Part shown: positions 1-9,752 of the stretch, piece by piece
Position numbering within the stretch: the first letter of the stretch is position 1
Layout of the letters: each line of letters starts with the position of its first letter
NCBI GenBank assembly: GCA_027533185.1
Contig: JAPZTS010000034.1
Location: forward strand, 1 to 61,749
Direction: 5' to 3'
DNA: 61,749 nt
Origin: Leptospira sp.
GTDB taxonomy: Bacteria > Spirochaetota > Leptospiria > Leptospirales > Leptospiraceae
The notes under the pieces: generated by a model
Told to the model about the DNA's origin: nothing
Databases searched by the model: none
The model's input: the letters and a program-made list of their open reading frames with translations, nothing else
Translations under genes and position numbers: made by a program

Positions 1-96
1 CAAACTTTTCGCTGACATTTTGTCCAAATATGTCTCTATCGGTTTTTTCCTCGACTTTTTTATGCAAGGCACAATCTATGTATTAGGAGCAAAAAA

Positions 97-282
97 ATGA
101 AAAAATTTACGCTTATGCTTCTTATGTCTTTTGTGGCAGTATTATTCGTTAGCTGTGCTTCGGAAGAAGTAAAAGAACCAGCACGCGAGGCCTATACACC
201 TCCAAAGGTAGAAGAGCCAAAACCTTCTAAGAAACCAAAATTAGATGATACTTACAAAGTAAGAAAACGCGATATAAAATAG
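97..282 (+). CDS. small putative lipoprotein, 61 aa
   Basis: A 61-residue protein with a lysine-start, hydrophobic signal sequence and a lipobox (FVSC, Cys about residue 20), so it is probably exported and lipidated at that Cys. The mature part is short, rich in Lys, Pro and Glu, and has no recognisable domain; it is likely a disordered tether or surface peptide. The start is well placed: AGGAG at 85-89 lies 7 nt before the ATG. A strong hairpin terminator follows directly, so it is probably a single-gene transcript. Function unknown. Confidence 0.75.
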   Translation: MKKFTLMLLMSFVAVLFVSCASEEVKEPAREAYTPPKVEEPKPSKKPKLDDTYKVRKRDIK

Positions 283-299
283 GATTTCATCCTGTTTTC

Positions 300-333
300 A
301 AGGCTGACTTTGCAAAAAGTTGGCCTTTTTTTT
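300..333 (+). terminator. rho-independent terminator of the small lipoprotein gene
   Basis: A 12-bp stem (AAGGCTGACTTT pairing with AAAGTTGGCCTT, two G-T wobbles) closes a GCAA tetraloop and is followed by an unbroken T-run. It sits 18 nt after the lipoprotein stop codon. This is the clearest terminator in the window. Confidence 0.8.
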
Positions 334-474
334 ATCCTTTTGCCTCAATTTTATGCAAAATTTTATAACGATCGTATGTTTTATTTAGTGATTGCCTTTA
401 ATTTAAGCAATTTGCAGTGATTCTCGCTACGATGCTCAGTTGGTACCTTTCTTGCATCTCAATTTGGGAAAAAG

Positions 475-1755
475 ATGCATCAGATGAAAGAACATTCAAA
501 GATAGTCGCTGATTGGGAAGATTGGCTAGATACGGGTGAGCTCGTACCTGTCTTTCAGCCGATCCTTTCTTCTGAGTCCACGAGTGTTTACGGTTATGAG
601 GTATTGGGCCGACTCTGGAAAAATGGAAAGTATGAATCTCTAGGAAACTTCTTTCTTCAAAGCGCAAAACATAGCCTATCTCCGTTTTACACGCCTAAGT
701 TGGACGAGTTCTTTCATCTCAAACGGAAGGTGGATGAAGAGTTAAGGATAGCGGCTCTCAAAAAATTTGCAAAAGAAGCACCACCAGAAACCAAACTATT
801 CTTAAATATTTCACCCAATCTTATATACTATACACTTGATTTAATCCAAGAAGAACTTCCGCTTACCATTCGTAAGGTGAGGGAGTTAGAAATTGACCCA
901 TCTCGGATCGTAATTGAAATTACGGAAGAAAGATTCTCTCACAATCTGGAAGTTCTAAAACCAATTCTTGTTCTCTATCGTAAAGAAGGATTTTCGATTG
1001 CTGTAGATGATGCTGGTAGTGAGGCTTCCAACTTAGATCGGATTGGTCTCTTCCATCCAGAAATTATAAAAGTCGATTTACAAATGTTGCGAAGGTCAAC
1101 TTTCAGTCGAAACTTCAAAGAGATTCTTTTGAATCTTTCTAGATTAGGTGAGTCACTGGGCTCGAGTCTTCTCTTTGAAGGTATCGAGACTCATGATGAG
1201 CTGTACAACGCTTTGAACTATGGCGCAAGATACATCCAAGGGTTTTATTTTGCAAAGCCTACGGATGAATTTTCCAATCGATTTGCCTTTCGATCTGCCA
1301 TGAAAGAATCCTTAGACTATTTCCATAATAGAAAAAAACAAGAGATGGATCTCGACATCGTATGGGAAACACATTGGAAAGAGCGTTTATCCAATATTGC
1401 TATCGGCTTTGAATCTTATGATGGGATCTGGGAGTGGAAGGGATCGGATCCAGCTGAACTCCATTGGGAGACAGGTCTCTTTAGGATGTATATCACGAAC
1501 CTAGTAGGGTTTCAGGTTTCCCCAAATTATACAAAAATTGAAGGAGAAAAAGTCCAAGTAGACTATTCCTTTTTAGGCAAAAACTGGTCCTTTCGTCCTT
1601 ACTTTTTTGAACATATCTATAAATCGAGAACGAGTAAAGATGATTGGACGGTTTCGCCTGTTTACCATGATATTTCCGAAAAACTTATGTTGAAAACCTT
1701 TTCAAAAAACCTCTCGGAAAATCTGATTTTATTTATCGATGTGGTAACTTCCTAA
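475..1755 (+). CDS. EAL-domain protein, probable c-di-GMP phosphodiesterase
   Basis: A 426-residue protein. Residues about 20-265 form an EAL domain that should hydrolyse cyclic di-GMP. The key residues are present: E42 in the EVLGR signature (EAL position), N111, E148, D178-D179, K199, E235 and E238 in FEGIE, and Q255, so it is predicted to be active. The C-terminal part (about 290-426) is not a family I recognise; it is rich in aromatic residues and could be a sensor or dimer domain, in the manner of the extra domain of YkuI-type EAL proteins (inference). No transmembrane segment, so cytoplasmic. GGGAA precedes the first ATG; a second ATG lies 9 nt downstream. It is followed by the radical SAM gene after 48 nt. 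Confidence 0.85.
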   Translation: MHQMKEHSKIVADWEDWLDTGELVPVFQPILSSESTSVYGYEVLGRLWKNGKYESLGNFFLQSAKHSLSPFYTPKLDEFFHLKRKVDEELRIAALKKFAKEAPPETKLFLNISPNLIYYTLDLIQEELPLTIRKVRELEIDPSRIVIEITEERFSHNLEVLKPILVLYRKEGFSIAVDDAGSEASNLDRIGLFHPEIIKVDLQMLRRSTFSRNFKEILLNLSRLGESLGSSLLFEGIETHDELYNALNYGARYIQGFYFAKPTDEFSNRFAFRSAMKESLDYFHNRKKQEMDLDIVWETHWKERLSNIAIGFESYDGIWEWKGSDPAELHWETGLFRMYITNLVGFQVSPNYTKIEGEKVQVDYSFLGKNWSFRPYFFEHIYKSRTSKDDWTVSPVYHDISEKLMLKTFSKNLSENLILFIDVVTS

Positions 1756-1803
1756 GATTTTAATTTTTGCCTTCTGTAACTAAATTGGGATATTGGTATC
1801 CGT

Positions 1804-3708
1804 ATGGCAAAAATACAATTTTTGCAATTGCCTGTTCCCCCACCCACTTACTTTGCTGCCACTGGTAATGTTCCCCTAGCGGCTGCTAGTTTAGCTTCAG
1901 CGCTCTCTTCAAAAGAGGACCCGATCCAAAATATTTCTCCAGTAGTGATTCCACCAGAAGACACAGACCAGATGGGAGATTTAATGCTCCTTGAGAAAAT
2001 GGAAAAAGAGGGAGCCGATCTGGTTGGGATTTCACTCTATCTTTGGAACACGGAACGAAGTCTTTATTTAGCAAACGAAATTAAAAAAAAATCAAAAGAT
2101 ACTCAAATCATCATTGGTGGACCTGAGGTAAACGAGGACAACCCATTTGTTCTAAATTCACCAGGATTTGACTATGCTGTTTCTGGTGAGGCAGAACATA
2201 ACTTTCGCCATCTTATAAGAAATATTTTAGAAAAGGGTAATCCTACTAATTTACCGAATGTGGCATTTAGAGATGAGGCGGGAGTCTTATCTCCGTTTGG
2301 TGTGTCCAACTCTGCGGACTTCCCGCTAACAGATTTTCCCTCTCCTTATACAACAGGGTTTTTAAAAGTCAATCCAAAGCGGTCTACGTATTTAGAAACA
2401 GTGCGTGGGTGTAAATCGCAGTGCACTTATTGTTTCTATCCCAAATCTTCGCAAAATTTGCGAACGCTCAATTTGGATGAGACTAAAAAATTGATTGTTG
2501 ATCTGAAAGACCAAGGTGCGCGAGAACTTGTGTTTTTGGATCCCACCTTCAACCACAGGCCGGGATTTGAGTCTCTGTTAGATCTTTTAATGGATATCAA
2601 TTCCGACGGACAAATGTCCATGTTTGCAGAGCTACGTTCAGAAGGTGTAACGTCCCATCTAGCAAAAAAGATGCGGAAGGCTGGTTTCAACCGAATCGAA
2701 CTTGGCCTACAGTCCGTCAATCCAGAAACTCTAAAAAGAGTCAAACGGTATGGAGATCCAAAAAAGGTAGCTGAGGTTGCCAAACTCCTTGCAAGCGAAG
2801 GCATGGAACTCTTGTTAGATTTGATCATTGGTCTTCCTGGGGATGGACCATTGGATGTGGAGAAGGGGATTCTCTTTTTTTTAGAACATGGATTGGGAGA
2901 GTGGGTGCAAGCCTTTCCTCTTTCTGTATTGCCAGGCACAGCAATGAGGCGCACTGCTAAAGAAGATGGAATTCAATTCATGCATTCTCCTCCATACCGT
3001 GTGATTGAGACATCAGATTTTACGACAGAGACATTGGTGGAATCGATCTTTCTTGCGGAAGAAATGTTAGAACGAAGGTTAGATGAATTTCCAAGGCCTT
3101 TTTTATGTGAAAAACTTTCAGATCTCCGGGATCGAACGGATTTAGATTTTTCAAAAGGTTCCTCTGCAGAAAGGAAAAGTTTGATTGTGTTACCTCACAC
3201 GAGACACCACAGCCTTTGGTTCTGGAATGTAGATTGGGATCTGATGGATGAAGAAGTATTTGATTTGATAGATCTTCGGATTCAAAAAGAGCCGTATTGT
3301 ACGATTGATTTTGTATTTCCTGTTCTCGTTCCTCCGAATCAAAACACAATTTCTAAAATTCTGAATCTTTTGAATTCAAAAACACCTTCGTATTTAAATC
3401 AAGTTTTAAGGCATAGAGATGAAAACTTACAGAGACGACTCGTGTTTTTAATAAACGATGAAATACCAGAACAGCTTCAATTTCTCGACCAACATTTTGA
3501 AGATTCTCGTTTTTTTATCTACCGCCAAATCCGTACATCGGAACTCAAAAAGTTGAACACCGATGGGTTTTACTTAGTAGAAGGAAATCTGACAGAAAAG
3601 GATTTTTTAAACCTATCCAAAAAGATGGATTCCGAGTCTGTTTCCTTCGCCAATCGAGTTTGGGAAGAAAGATGGTGTGTGGAAGTACTCGGCTATGGAG
3701 AAATCTAA
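1804..3708 (+). CDS. B12-binding-fold radical SAM protein
   Basis: A 634-residue protein with two recognised parts. The N-terminus (about 1-170) has the cobalamin-binding fold signature IIGGPE and VSGEAE but not the DxHxxG histidine motif. The radical SAM domain (about 195-430) carries C203-x3-C207-x2-C210, the ligands of the SAM-cleaving 4Fe-4S cluster, and the usual ELGLQS strand motif. Residues about 450-634 form an extra C-terminal region I cannot assign. The substrate is unknown; relatives include methylthiotransferase-like and methyltransferase enzymes. The ATG at 1804 has only a weak ribosome-binding site. Its 3' end overlaps the convergent PilZ-like gene by 4 nt. Confidence 0.8.
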   Translation: MAKIQFLQLPVPPPTYFAATGNVPLAAASLASALSSKEDPIQNISPVVIPPEDTDQMGDLMLLEKMEKEGADLVGISLYLWNTERSLYLANEIKKKSKDTQIIIGGPEVNEDNPFVLNSPGFDYAVSGEAEHNFRHLIRNILEKGNPTNLPNVAFRDEAGVLSPFGVSNSADFPLTDFPSPYTTGFLKVNPKRSTYLETVRGCKSQCTYCFYPKSSQNLRTLNLDETKKLIVDLKDQGARELVFLDPTFNHRPGFESLLDLLMDINSDGQMSMFAELRSEGVTSHLAKKMRKAGFNRIELGLQSVNPETLKRVKRYGDPKKVAEVAKLLASEGMELLLDLIIGLPGDGPLDVEKGILFFLEHGLGEWVQAFPLSVLPGTAMRRTAKEDGIQFMHSPPYRVIETSDFTTETLVESIFLAEEMLERRLDEFPRPFLCEKLSDLRDRTDLDFSKGSSAERKSLIVLPHTRHHSLWFWNVDWDLMDEEVFDLIDLRIQKEPYCTIDFVFPVLVPPNQNTISKILNLLNSKTPSYLNQVLRHRDENLQRRLVFLINDEIPEQLQFLDQHFEDSRFFIYRQIRTSELKKLNTDGFYLVEGNLTEKDFLNLSKKMDSESVSFANRVWEERWCVEVLGYGEI

Positions 3709-4862
3709 CCTGTCTTTCCGAGCTGTTTTCTAAAGAAATCTACATTTTCTAAGAACCGCTTTTTCTCACCAGCCCGAGAAGAATGGCCGGCAATTGCTAA
3801 ACCAACTGTTAGATGGCCCTCATGGTCTTTCTGTATCGACTTTACCGTTCCAAAAGCAGTAAGAGGGGATTGCATCTTGAAAAAAATATCAAAATTGAAA
3901 CCCGAAAGTTTTGGAATACTTTGGATCAGATCGGGATGGTCAATTTTTACCTTGAGTCCACCTTCTGAAATATCAAGAACAGGGAATTTCCCCTCAGACT
4001 TGATCATATTGGAATGCCGGATTCGATCTACCATTTCAAATGATAGAGTTTTGATTTCTATAGCCTTAATCAAATCAAAGTGTTCCGACTTACTTTGCAT
4101 TTGGATGTATCCGATTGGAATCGATTCATCCTCATCGGTAAGGTACAAAATCGGAAGGATCAATTCAGAAATGATTTTTTGATTTCTGTAGTTATTGATT
4201 TCTTTGGGAATTTCCATATCAATATCTTCAGAGAATACCAAAAAATCATCGTTAGGTGCTTCATCATAGGATTCTTGTTTTCTTGTATCGTTAAGAATTA
4301 AGCCTTTTTTAGATTGTTTGACCCTTCTTATTTTTTCATTATCATCAGAAGAGAACGTAGCAATTTTAATGAAGTCACAACTGTTCTTTAATTTGGTTTC
4401 ATAATCTTGGAAGTTTACTTTTACTGCTGTAGGAACATGAAACATATCGGTTTCAATCCGAGCCTTACTCGAAATAATATTTGTGATCCAAACTGTTCCA
4501 GGCGGAACTACGATCCGAGAGCTGTCCCGATCTTTTTTAGCGATCGCAATTTTGTCCAGATCGAGTATGTAGAGGTTTTCCCCTTTTTCCTGTTCTACCG
4601 TACACTCTAAGTGGAGGTAGCGGCCCAATATTTTATAAAGAACGATTTTTTGACCTGGTGAAAGTCGGATATGGGCACGCACACTGATCATTATTTTTGT
4701 GCCGTCCGGTGAAACTTTTTTGAGAAAACAAGTTTCACCGGAATTCACGTTATCCTTTAGGTTCAATTCCTGATTCAAGAGAAACTTGGTCAGGACATGG
4801 AGTTTTTTCTCTTTATCAGAAAAAACATCAAGTGAGCGTTTTGTTCTTTCTATAGTATCCAT
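3705..4862 (-). CDS. DUF1577 / PilZ-like protein
   Basis: A 385-residue soluble protein resembling the DUF1577 family known from Leptospira. The C-terminal region (about 275-385) looks like a PilZ domain: it holds D297-x-S299-x-x-G302, the second half of the PilZ c-di-GMP motif, but the upstream RxxxR half is not clearly present (only R280 and R282). The N-terminal two thirds have a repeated beta-rich pattern and no other recognised motif. If it binds c-di-GMP, it would be a receptor for the signal that the nearby EAL protein degrades (inference). There is no clear ribosome-binding site before the ATG. It is divergent from guaB. Confidence 0.65.
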   Translation of the reverse strand: MDTIERTKRSLDVFSDKEKKLHVLTKFLLNQELNLKDNVNSGETCFLKKVSPDGTKIMISVRAHIRLSPGQKIVLYKILGRYLHLECTVEQEKGENLYILDLDKIAIAKKDRDSSRIVVPPGTVWITNIISSKARIETDMFHVPTAVKVNFQDYETKLKNSCDFIKIATFSSDDNEKIRRVKQSKKGLILNDTRKQESYDEAPNDDFLVFSEDIDMEIPKEINNYRNQKIISELILPILYLTDEDESIPIGYIQMQSKSEHFDLIKAIEIKTLSFEMVDRIRHSNMIKSEGKFPVLDISEGGLKVKIDHPDLIQSIPKLSGFNFDIFFKMQSPLTAFGTVKSIQKDHEGHLTVGLAIAGHSSRAGEKKRFLENVDFFRKQLGKTG

Positions 4863-4959
4863 AAAAGGTAGTGCTACTTGCTAGTATCGGCAGGATTTCC
4901 TTCGAAATTCTCTTGCGCGTAGAGTTTTCTTGCTTAAAGTAGAAAAAGGAAGGATAATT

Positions 4960-6486
4960 ATGTCAAATCAACCCCAACAAGGGAGTGAGCTCCTGGACGG
5001 AGTCAGCGGATCCGAGCTTTTTTCGGTGAATATGGGACTAACCTACCGGGATTTTTTGGTCCTACCCGGGTATATCGATTTCAACCCGAGTGACGTTGAA
5101 CTCGAAACCAAACTTTCAAAAAACATCATCCTCAAACGACCACTGATGAGCTCGCCTATGGACACAGTCACGGAGTCCGACATGGCCATAGCGCAGGCCT
5201 TAATGGGAGGAATCGGAATCATCCACTACAACAATTCCATCCAAGAGCAGGTGGAGCTGGTTCAAAAAGTCAAACGATATGAAAATGGGTTTATCAAAGA
5301 TCCAATCCTTCTCTCCCCCGAACATACATTAGAAGATCTGGATGCCGTTAAAGAAAAATATGGATTCAGTGGGATTCCAATTACGGAGGACGGGACGGCC
5401 AAAACTGAGTTGGTTGGAATCGTAACCAACCGCGACGTAGATTTTGAAAGAGATCGTTCTATCAAATTGGGTAAGGTGATGACAACAGAACTCATCACGG
5501 CCCAGGTAGGTATCAGTCTTAAAGAGGCAAACGATATCCTAAAAACGAGTAAAAAAGGTAAACTACCAATCGTTGACAAACAAGGAAAGCTAACGGCACT
5601 AATATGTCGCAGTGACTTAAAAAAGACAAAAGAATTTCCTCAATCTTCTAAGGATGAACAGAAACGTCTTCGAGTTGGTGCAGCACTTTCCACCTTACCA
5701 GAGTCACGCGAAAGGATAGAACTTTTGTCGCAAGTGGGAGTTGACGTAATTGTAATAGACTCTGCGCAAGGAAACTCGAGCTACCAAATCGAAATGATAC
5801 AATTTATCAAGGCAAACTATAGGCATATTGATGTGATAGCTGGAAATGTTGTTACCCAAGGCCAAGCAGCAAACCTAATTGCCGCCGGAGCCGATGGACT
5901 TCGGATTGGAATGGGACCCGGTTCTATTTGTATCACCCAAGACACTATGGCCGTGGGAAGGGCACAAGCTACGGCGGTTTTTAAAACTGCGGAATATGCG
6001 TACAAACACGGAGTTCCTGTCATAGCAGATGGTGGGATCTCGAATATTGGGGATATTGCGAATGCTCTAGCCATTGGAGCCTCGACTTGTATGATGGGAT
6101 CTATGTTTGCAGGAACAAAAGAAGCACCGGGGGAGTATTTTTATGAGAATGGAATTCGTCTAAAAAAATATCGCGGTATGGCTAGTATGGAAGCAATGAC
6201 AAAGGGTGGAGACAAACGTTACTTTTCGGAATCGCAAAAGATCAAAGTAGCCCAAGGCGTTTCTGGTTACGTCGTCGACAAAGGTTCTGTTTTGAATCTC
6301 ATTCCCTATTTGGTCCAAGGCCTCAAACAAAGTTTCCAAGATATGGGATACCGAAATATTCCGGATCTCCACAAAGCTTTGCGTGATGGTAGGTTGCGGT
6401 TTGAAAGAAGAACAGAATCGGCCCAAGCCCAAGGTTCTGTTCATGGACTGTATTCCTACACCAAACCTTCTATGAGAGTTGAGTAA
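4960..6486 (+). CDS. guaB: IMP dehydrogenase, eukaryotic sequence type
   Basis: Inosine-5'-monophosphate dehydrogenase, 508 aa, oxidises IMP to XMP with NAD+ and commits purines to GMP. It is a TIM barrel with a CBS pair inserted at about 115-225. The catalytic Cys is C324 in GPGSICITQ; the flap holds [10 protein letters not shown] and the Arg-Tyr pair of the dehydrogenase (KRYFS). From memory, the sequence is closer to human IMPDH than to E. coli GuaB along its whole length, including the C-terminal FERRTESAQ...SVHGLYSY block. R315 and Q432 match human R322 and Q441. I chose the ATG at 4960 because AAGGAAGG lies just before it; a TTG at 4930 would add 10 residues without a ribosome-binding site. 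Confidence 0.96.
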   Translation: MSNQPQQGSELLDGVSGSELFSVNMGLTYRDFLVLPGYIDFNPSDVELETKLSKNIILKRPLMSSPMDTVTESDMAIAQALMGGIGIIHYNNSIQEQVELVQKVKRYENGFIKDPILLSPEHTLEDLDAVKEKYGFSGIPITEDGTAKTELVGIVTNRDVDFERDRSIKLGKVMTTELITAQVGISLKEANDILKTSKKGKLPIVDKQGKLTALICRSDLKKTKEFPQSSKDEQKRLRVGAALSTLPESRERIELLSQVGVDVIVIDSAQGNSSYQIEMIQFIKANYRHIDVIAGNVVTQGQAANLIAAGADGLRIGMGPGSICITQDTMAVGRAQATAVFKTAEYAYKHGVPVIADGGISNIGDIANALAIGASTCMMGSMFAGTKEAPGEYFYENGIRLKKYRGMASMEAMTKGGDKRYFSESQKIKVAQGVSGYVVDKGSVLNLIPYLVQGLKQSFQDMGYRNIPDLHKALRDGRLRFERRTESAQAQGSVHGLYSYTKPSMRVE

Positions 6487-6493
6487 ATCATCT

Positions 6494-7261
6494 ATGCGAA
6501 AATACTTTTTGATCCTTCTCTTCCTACCAACGGTTTTGTGGACTCAAACTCCACAAACAACTGTTACAGCACAGGAGCTTTTGGCTCGTTTGGATCGGGA
6601 GTTGGATTACGGTAAGGGCCTCCTCAAGGGCAACTACACTCTAATTCGAAGGAACGGAACTTCTGAAACTTGGAAATTGAACCGTTTCCACAATGGAGAG
6701 GATGCTCTTTTACTTTTTGACCGAAAGGGAAGAGGACTTGAGACGAAACTCCTTACCAAAGATGAAGGTGAGAATGTTTATTTTTTCAACGTTCTCAGTG
6801 CGAAACTCTTCAAAAAGACGGACGATGAAAAATACGAAAGTTTAATGGGAACGGGTTTCTTTTACGTCGATCTTTCTGGATACTCCTATCAGGCAAACTA
6901 CAACCCACTTGTAAATTCAGATCTCGAGATTTCTGGAGAAACCTACTACCGAGTTTCTTTAAAGCCAATCCTTCCCTATTTTTATAAAAAATTGGTTTTG
7001 CTTATCAACAAAAAAGACTTAAAACCGTATCGGGTGGACTTTCACGACCGCGATGGAATTCTTTTCAAAACCCTCAACCTCAAGTATGGTCCAATCAAAA
7101 TGAAAGATACAACTGGTAAAGTCGAGGAAGAACAAAAAGCATCCCGATTGGAAATGTTAGATTTGAACACAGGTAGTATTACGGTTTGGGAAATCCAAGA
7201 GGTAGACAAAACTGTAAATCCTGATGCCTCTCTTTTTGCTGTAGATAACCTGAGTAGATGA
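6494..7261 (+). CDS. LolA-like outer-membrane lipoprotein-sorting family protein
   Basis: A 255-residue protein with an N-terminal signal peptide ([15 protein letters not shown]) and a beta-rich body resembling the outer membrane lipoprotein-sorting family (COG2834 type, LolA fold): phrases such as [15 protein letters not shown] and [11 protein letters not shown] are typical. It probably acts in the periplasm in carrying lipid or lipoprotein, but whether it is the true LolA is unclear; the family is broad. The start is taken as the ATG at 6494, after the guaB stop; a TTG at 6479 would overlap guaB. The 3' end overlaps rsmE by ATGA, so they are probably co-translated. Confidence 0.7.
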   Translation: MRKYFLILLFLPTVLWTQTPQTTVTAQELLARLDRELDYGKGLLKGNYTLIRRNGTSETWKLNRFHNGEDALLLFDRKGRGLETKLLTKDEGENVYFFNVLSAKLFKKTDDEKYESLMGTGFFYVDLSGYSYQANYNPLVNSDLEISGETYYRVSLKPILPYFYKKLVLLINKKDLKPYRVDFHDRDGILFKTLNLKYGPIKMKDTTGKVEEEQKASRLEMLDLNTGSITVWEIQEVDKTVNPDASLFAVDNLSR

Positions 7262-7932
7262 CAGACCTCATTCTGTTTCGGGAGGGTTTTGTTCCGTCAA
7301 AATCTATAACTCTCGCAAAAGAAGAATTTTTGCACCTAAGTGCACTAAGGCGAAAGGATCTACCTAGTATGATTGAGATCCGCGATGGTTTAGGAAACAT
7401 CCACTTTTACAACTATCAACCCAAATCAAAAGAACTTGAATTCGTCAAAACGGATTCATTGCCATTAAAAAACAAACGATCCAAAATTGCCATTGCTCTT
7501 CCGAAAGGAAATCGTTTGGACTTTTTTTTGCAAAAGGTGACCGAGATGGGAGTAACTAATGTTAATTTTCTCCTATTCAGGCACTCTGTGCGACGAGAGT
7601 TTAATTTGGAACGCGCTAAAAAAATTGTAAAAGAAGCAGCTTCTCAGTCCAAGCAGGTTGAACTTTTGCAATTGGAAATTTCAGAATTTTCCAGTTGGAT
7701 TGTTGAGAATCAAAATGCAAGTATTGTCTTCCACCCACACTCAAAATTGGAACTCTCACAAACTTCACTCAAAAATAAAATTCCTGTGATCGGCCCAGAA
7801 GGTGGCTTTCATTTAGAAGAGGAGGGTCTTTTGGAGGAGCTTAAAGTACCGAAGGTATGTTTGCCGGGCGGAATCCTTCGGACGGAAACAGCCGGCCTTG
7901 TTGCCGGCGCACTCCTCCAATATGCAACTTAG
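7258..7932 (+). CDS. rsmE: 16S rRNA m3U1498 methyltransferase RsmE
   Basis: A 224-residue SPOUT-class methyltransferase, predicted to methylate N3 of U1498 in 16S rRNA using SAM. The knot motifs are seen near the C-terminus: GPEGGF with the following glutamates, and [13 protein letters not shown], which corresponds to the family LGxRILRxETA signature with some change. It also has the family's N-terminal pattern, with HLSALRRK. It is slightly shorter than E. coli RsmE (243 aa). It overlaps the upstream gene by 4 nt (ATGA) and converges on a lipoprotein gene. Confidence 0.88.
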   Translation: MTDLILFREGFVPSKSITLAKEEFLHLSALRRKDLPSMIEIRDGLGNIHFYNYQPKSKELEFVKTDSLPLKNKRSKIAIALPKGNRLDFFLQKVTEMGVTNVNFLLFRHSVRREFNLERAKKIVKEAASQSKQVELLQLEISEFSSWIVENQNASIVFHPHSKLELSQTSLKNKIPVIGPEGGFHLEEEGLLEELKVPKVCLPGGILRTETAGLVAGALLQYAT

Positions 7933-7941
7933 AAAGGCCTT

Positions 7942-8211
7942 CTATCTATTTGAGATGAGTAGAAAGACGTTGGAGAGATTGCAATTGTTTGTGCAGTTGG
8001 AATTGCAGGAAGATACCTGGGGAAAATTTTCACCTGTCACATTTGGATACTTTGTTGCGCAGTTCCGTTGGCAGGCTTCCAAACTGCCTCCATCGCATGT
8101 TATGATATACGTTAAAAGATTCCGTTCAATAGTTCTGTCCTTTCTTTCCTGACAAGACGATGTCAGAAGAAGGAGTAAAAAGATTCCAGAAAGGAAAACG
8201 AGCTGTCTCAT
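7942..8211 (-). CDS. small Cys-rich putative lipoprotein
   Basis: An 89-residue protein with a clear signal peptide and lipobox (LTSSC). The mature part has six further cysteines arranged as C-x7-C-x3-C and then C-x3-C-x3-C, which suggests disulfides outside the cytoplasm. No family recognised. An open frame on the plus strand covers the same region (7898-8152) but has no lipobox, family motif or ribosome-binding site, so I prefer the minus-strand reading. The start has a weak GAAGG about 12 nt upstream. Confidence 0.65.
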   Translation of the reverse strand: MRQLVFLSGIFLLLLLTSSCQERKDRTIERNLLTYIITCDGGSLEACQRNCATKYPNVTGENFPQVSSCNSNCTNNCNLSNVFLLISNR

Positions 8212-8305
8212 ATGGATAGTTTGCCCTTCTTCCTCATTTCGTCAATCGGTTCGTAAAAATCTTGACCCTAATGACTTTTCCTATCATTTGGAAGAGACCC
8301 TTTCT

Positions 8306-9751
8306 ATGAGTGACGGATCAAAACAGGTAATCGTAAAAAAAGCACAAGGTGAATATGAATTCACTCCGTATGGTGAATTTCTATCCTATTTCCACGCTCA
8401 CATTGATATTTTTAAGAAACTTCTAAAGTCCAAAAAAGTTGAGCCTGATATGGTAGAAGCAATCGCCAAACAGATCAAAACTTTTATGACAGGGAACATA
8501 AAAAAAACGGAACAGTTTTTTGAAAATTTACCCAATTTCTCTGCTATGTTAGGTGTTCCTCAAAACGAAGTATCTGCATATCTGAATACAAACTTTATCG
8601 AGGTTCTCTCTAAGGTTCAAGAAAAATTAAAAAACCAAGAAATTGAAAAAATCAACAACGCACCTGAGCAAACGTATCGATTCATTGCAGAAGAAATCGT
8701 CGAAAAATTGCAGGTAACGCACCCAGCTGATTTTGTTTTTGCTCCCAAGGGGATATTACTTGTTTTGGAAAATCCTAAAACAGGTGAGATCATTGAACCT
8801 CAAGGTCTTATGGCAGAATCAGCAAAAGCAGCTCTTTCTATATCAGCAAACGCTGGTGAGGGGGACGGGAAACCTCCTGTTTCCCTCACAGAAGCAATTA
8901 CAAAAGCTAATGCACCTCCAGCTCCTATTGTTAAAAAATCCTTAATCCCCGAAAAGGAAAAATCCATTCTACAAGAAATCGTGGAGTCATTTTCAGATAC
9001 ACTTACGGGAGAAAAACTCGAAGTGCAAATTGGTCCGGAAGGATCAGAAAATATACACGAAGAAATAAAACCGCAGCCTAACAAAAAAGACGATTATGAA
9101 ATCGAAGATTTAGAATTCGATGATTCTGAATCCGATCAATCTTCCTCCACCGAGCTCACCGAAGATTTTTCACAAGATATCGATGTGGAGTTCGATGATG
9201 GAGAAACGTTACCTGATGTAGATCCGAATCAGGAACGGCTAGAGTCCTATTCTATCAAAGAATACCTGGAACTTTTGCAACAGATTTCAAACTTCCAAAC
9301 TAAGTCAGACCAAGTAGGTTATCAAAACTGGTTGAGAGACCAACCAGATTTTGAAAAATCAGTGGTTTCGATTCGAACCCAACTCATCAAAGAACAAAAA
9401 TCGGAACCAGTAAATTGGAGTCAGGTTTTTTCCAGTATTTCCATTAAGACAGAGATCGCAGAATCTGTGTTAGTCGGTTTACAAAAAAAATTGAAAAACT
9501 ATCAAATTGTAAAAATGACCCTAGATCGCACAATCCAAGAATTAAAAAAAGGGAGCCCAGAGTTCATTCAACTTGTTCGGATGGCGTGGCCCCATATACA
9601 AAAGGCATTTTTTGAAGTTCCCAATTATAATTTGGTGCAAACACAATTAAAGGGAATTTTATCCAAAGTAGCAGATGAAACTCATAGAAAAGAGTTTACT
9701 CGGATTTTTACGATGGCTCTGAACTTTATCCAAAGTAAGTTCATTCTTTAG
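8306..9751 (+). CDS. conserved-looking hypothetical protein, acidic linker
   Basis: A 481-residue soluble protein I do not recognise. The N-terminal about 150 residues and C-terminal about 170 residues look helical and charged, and they are separated by a low-complexity acidic stretch (about 255-315, runs of Asp, Glu and Ser). No signal peptide or membrane segment. The chosen ATG at 8306 follows GGAAGAG with 9 nt spacing; a TTG at 8288 would add six residues but places the ribosome-binding site inside the gene. It starts a three-gene run with 1-nt gaps, so it is probably co-transcribed with the two membrane or exported proteins downstream. Confidence 0.7.
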   Translation: MSDGSKQVIVKKAQGEYEFTPYGEFLSYFHAHIDIFKKLLKSKKVEPDMVEAIAKQIKTFMTGNIKKTEQFFENLPNFSAMLGVPQNEVSAYLNTNFIEVLSKVQEKLKNQEIEKINNAPEQTYRFIAEEIVEKLQVTHPADFVFAPKGILLVLENPKTGEIIEPQGLMAESAKAALSISANAGEGDGKPPVSLTEAITKANAPPAPIVKKSLIPEKEKSILQEIVESFSDTLTGEKLEVQIGPEGSENIHEEIKPQPNKKDDYEIEDLEFDDSESDQSSSTELTEDFSQDIDVEFDDGETLPDVDPNQERLESYSIKEYLELLQQISNFQTKSDQVGYQNWLRDQPDFEKSVVSIRTQLIKEQKSEPVNWSQVFSSISIKTEIAESVLVGLQKKLKNYQIVKMTLDRTIQELKKGSPEFIQLVRMAWPHIQKAFFEVPNYNLVQTQLKGILSKVADETHRKEFTRIFTMALNFIQSKFIL

Positions 9752-9752
9752 T

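Noticed and set aside
2436..2954. 172-aa open frame on the minus strand
   Set aside because: Lies wholly inside the radical SAM gene on the other strand, Ser/Pro/Arg-rich composition, no motif or ribosome-binding site.
7898..8152. 84-aa plus-strand open frame
   Set aside because: Overlaps rsmE and lies opposite a better-supported lipoprotein with lipobox and signal peptide.
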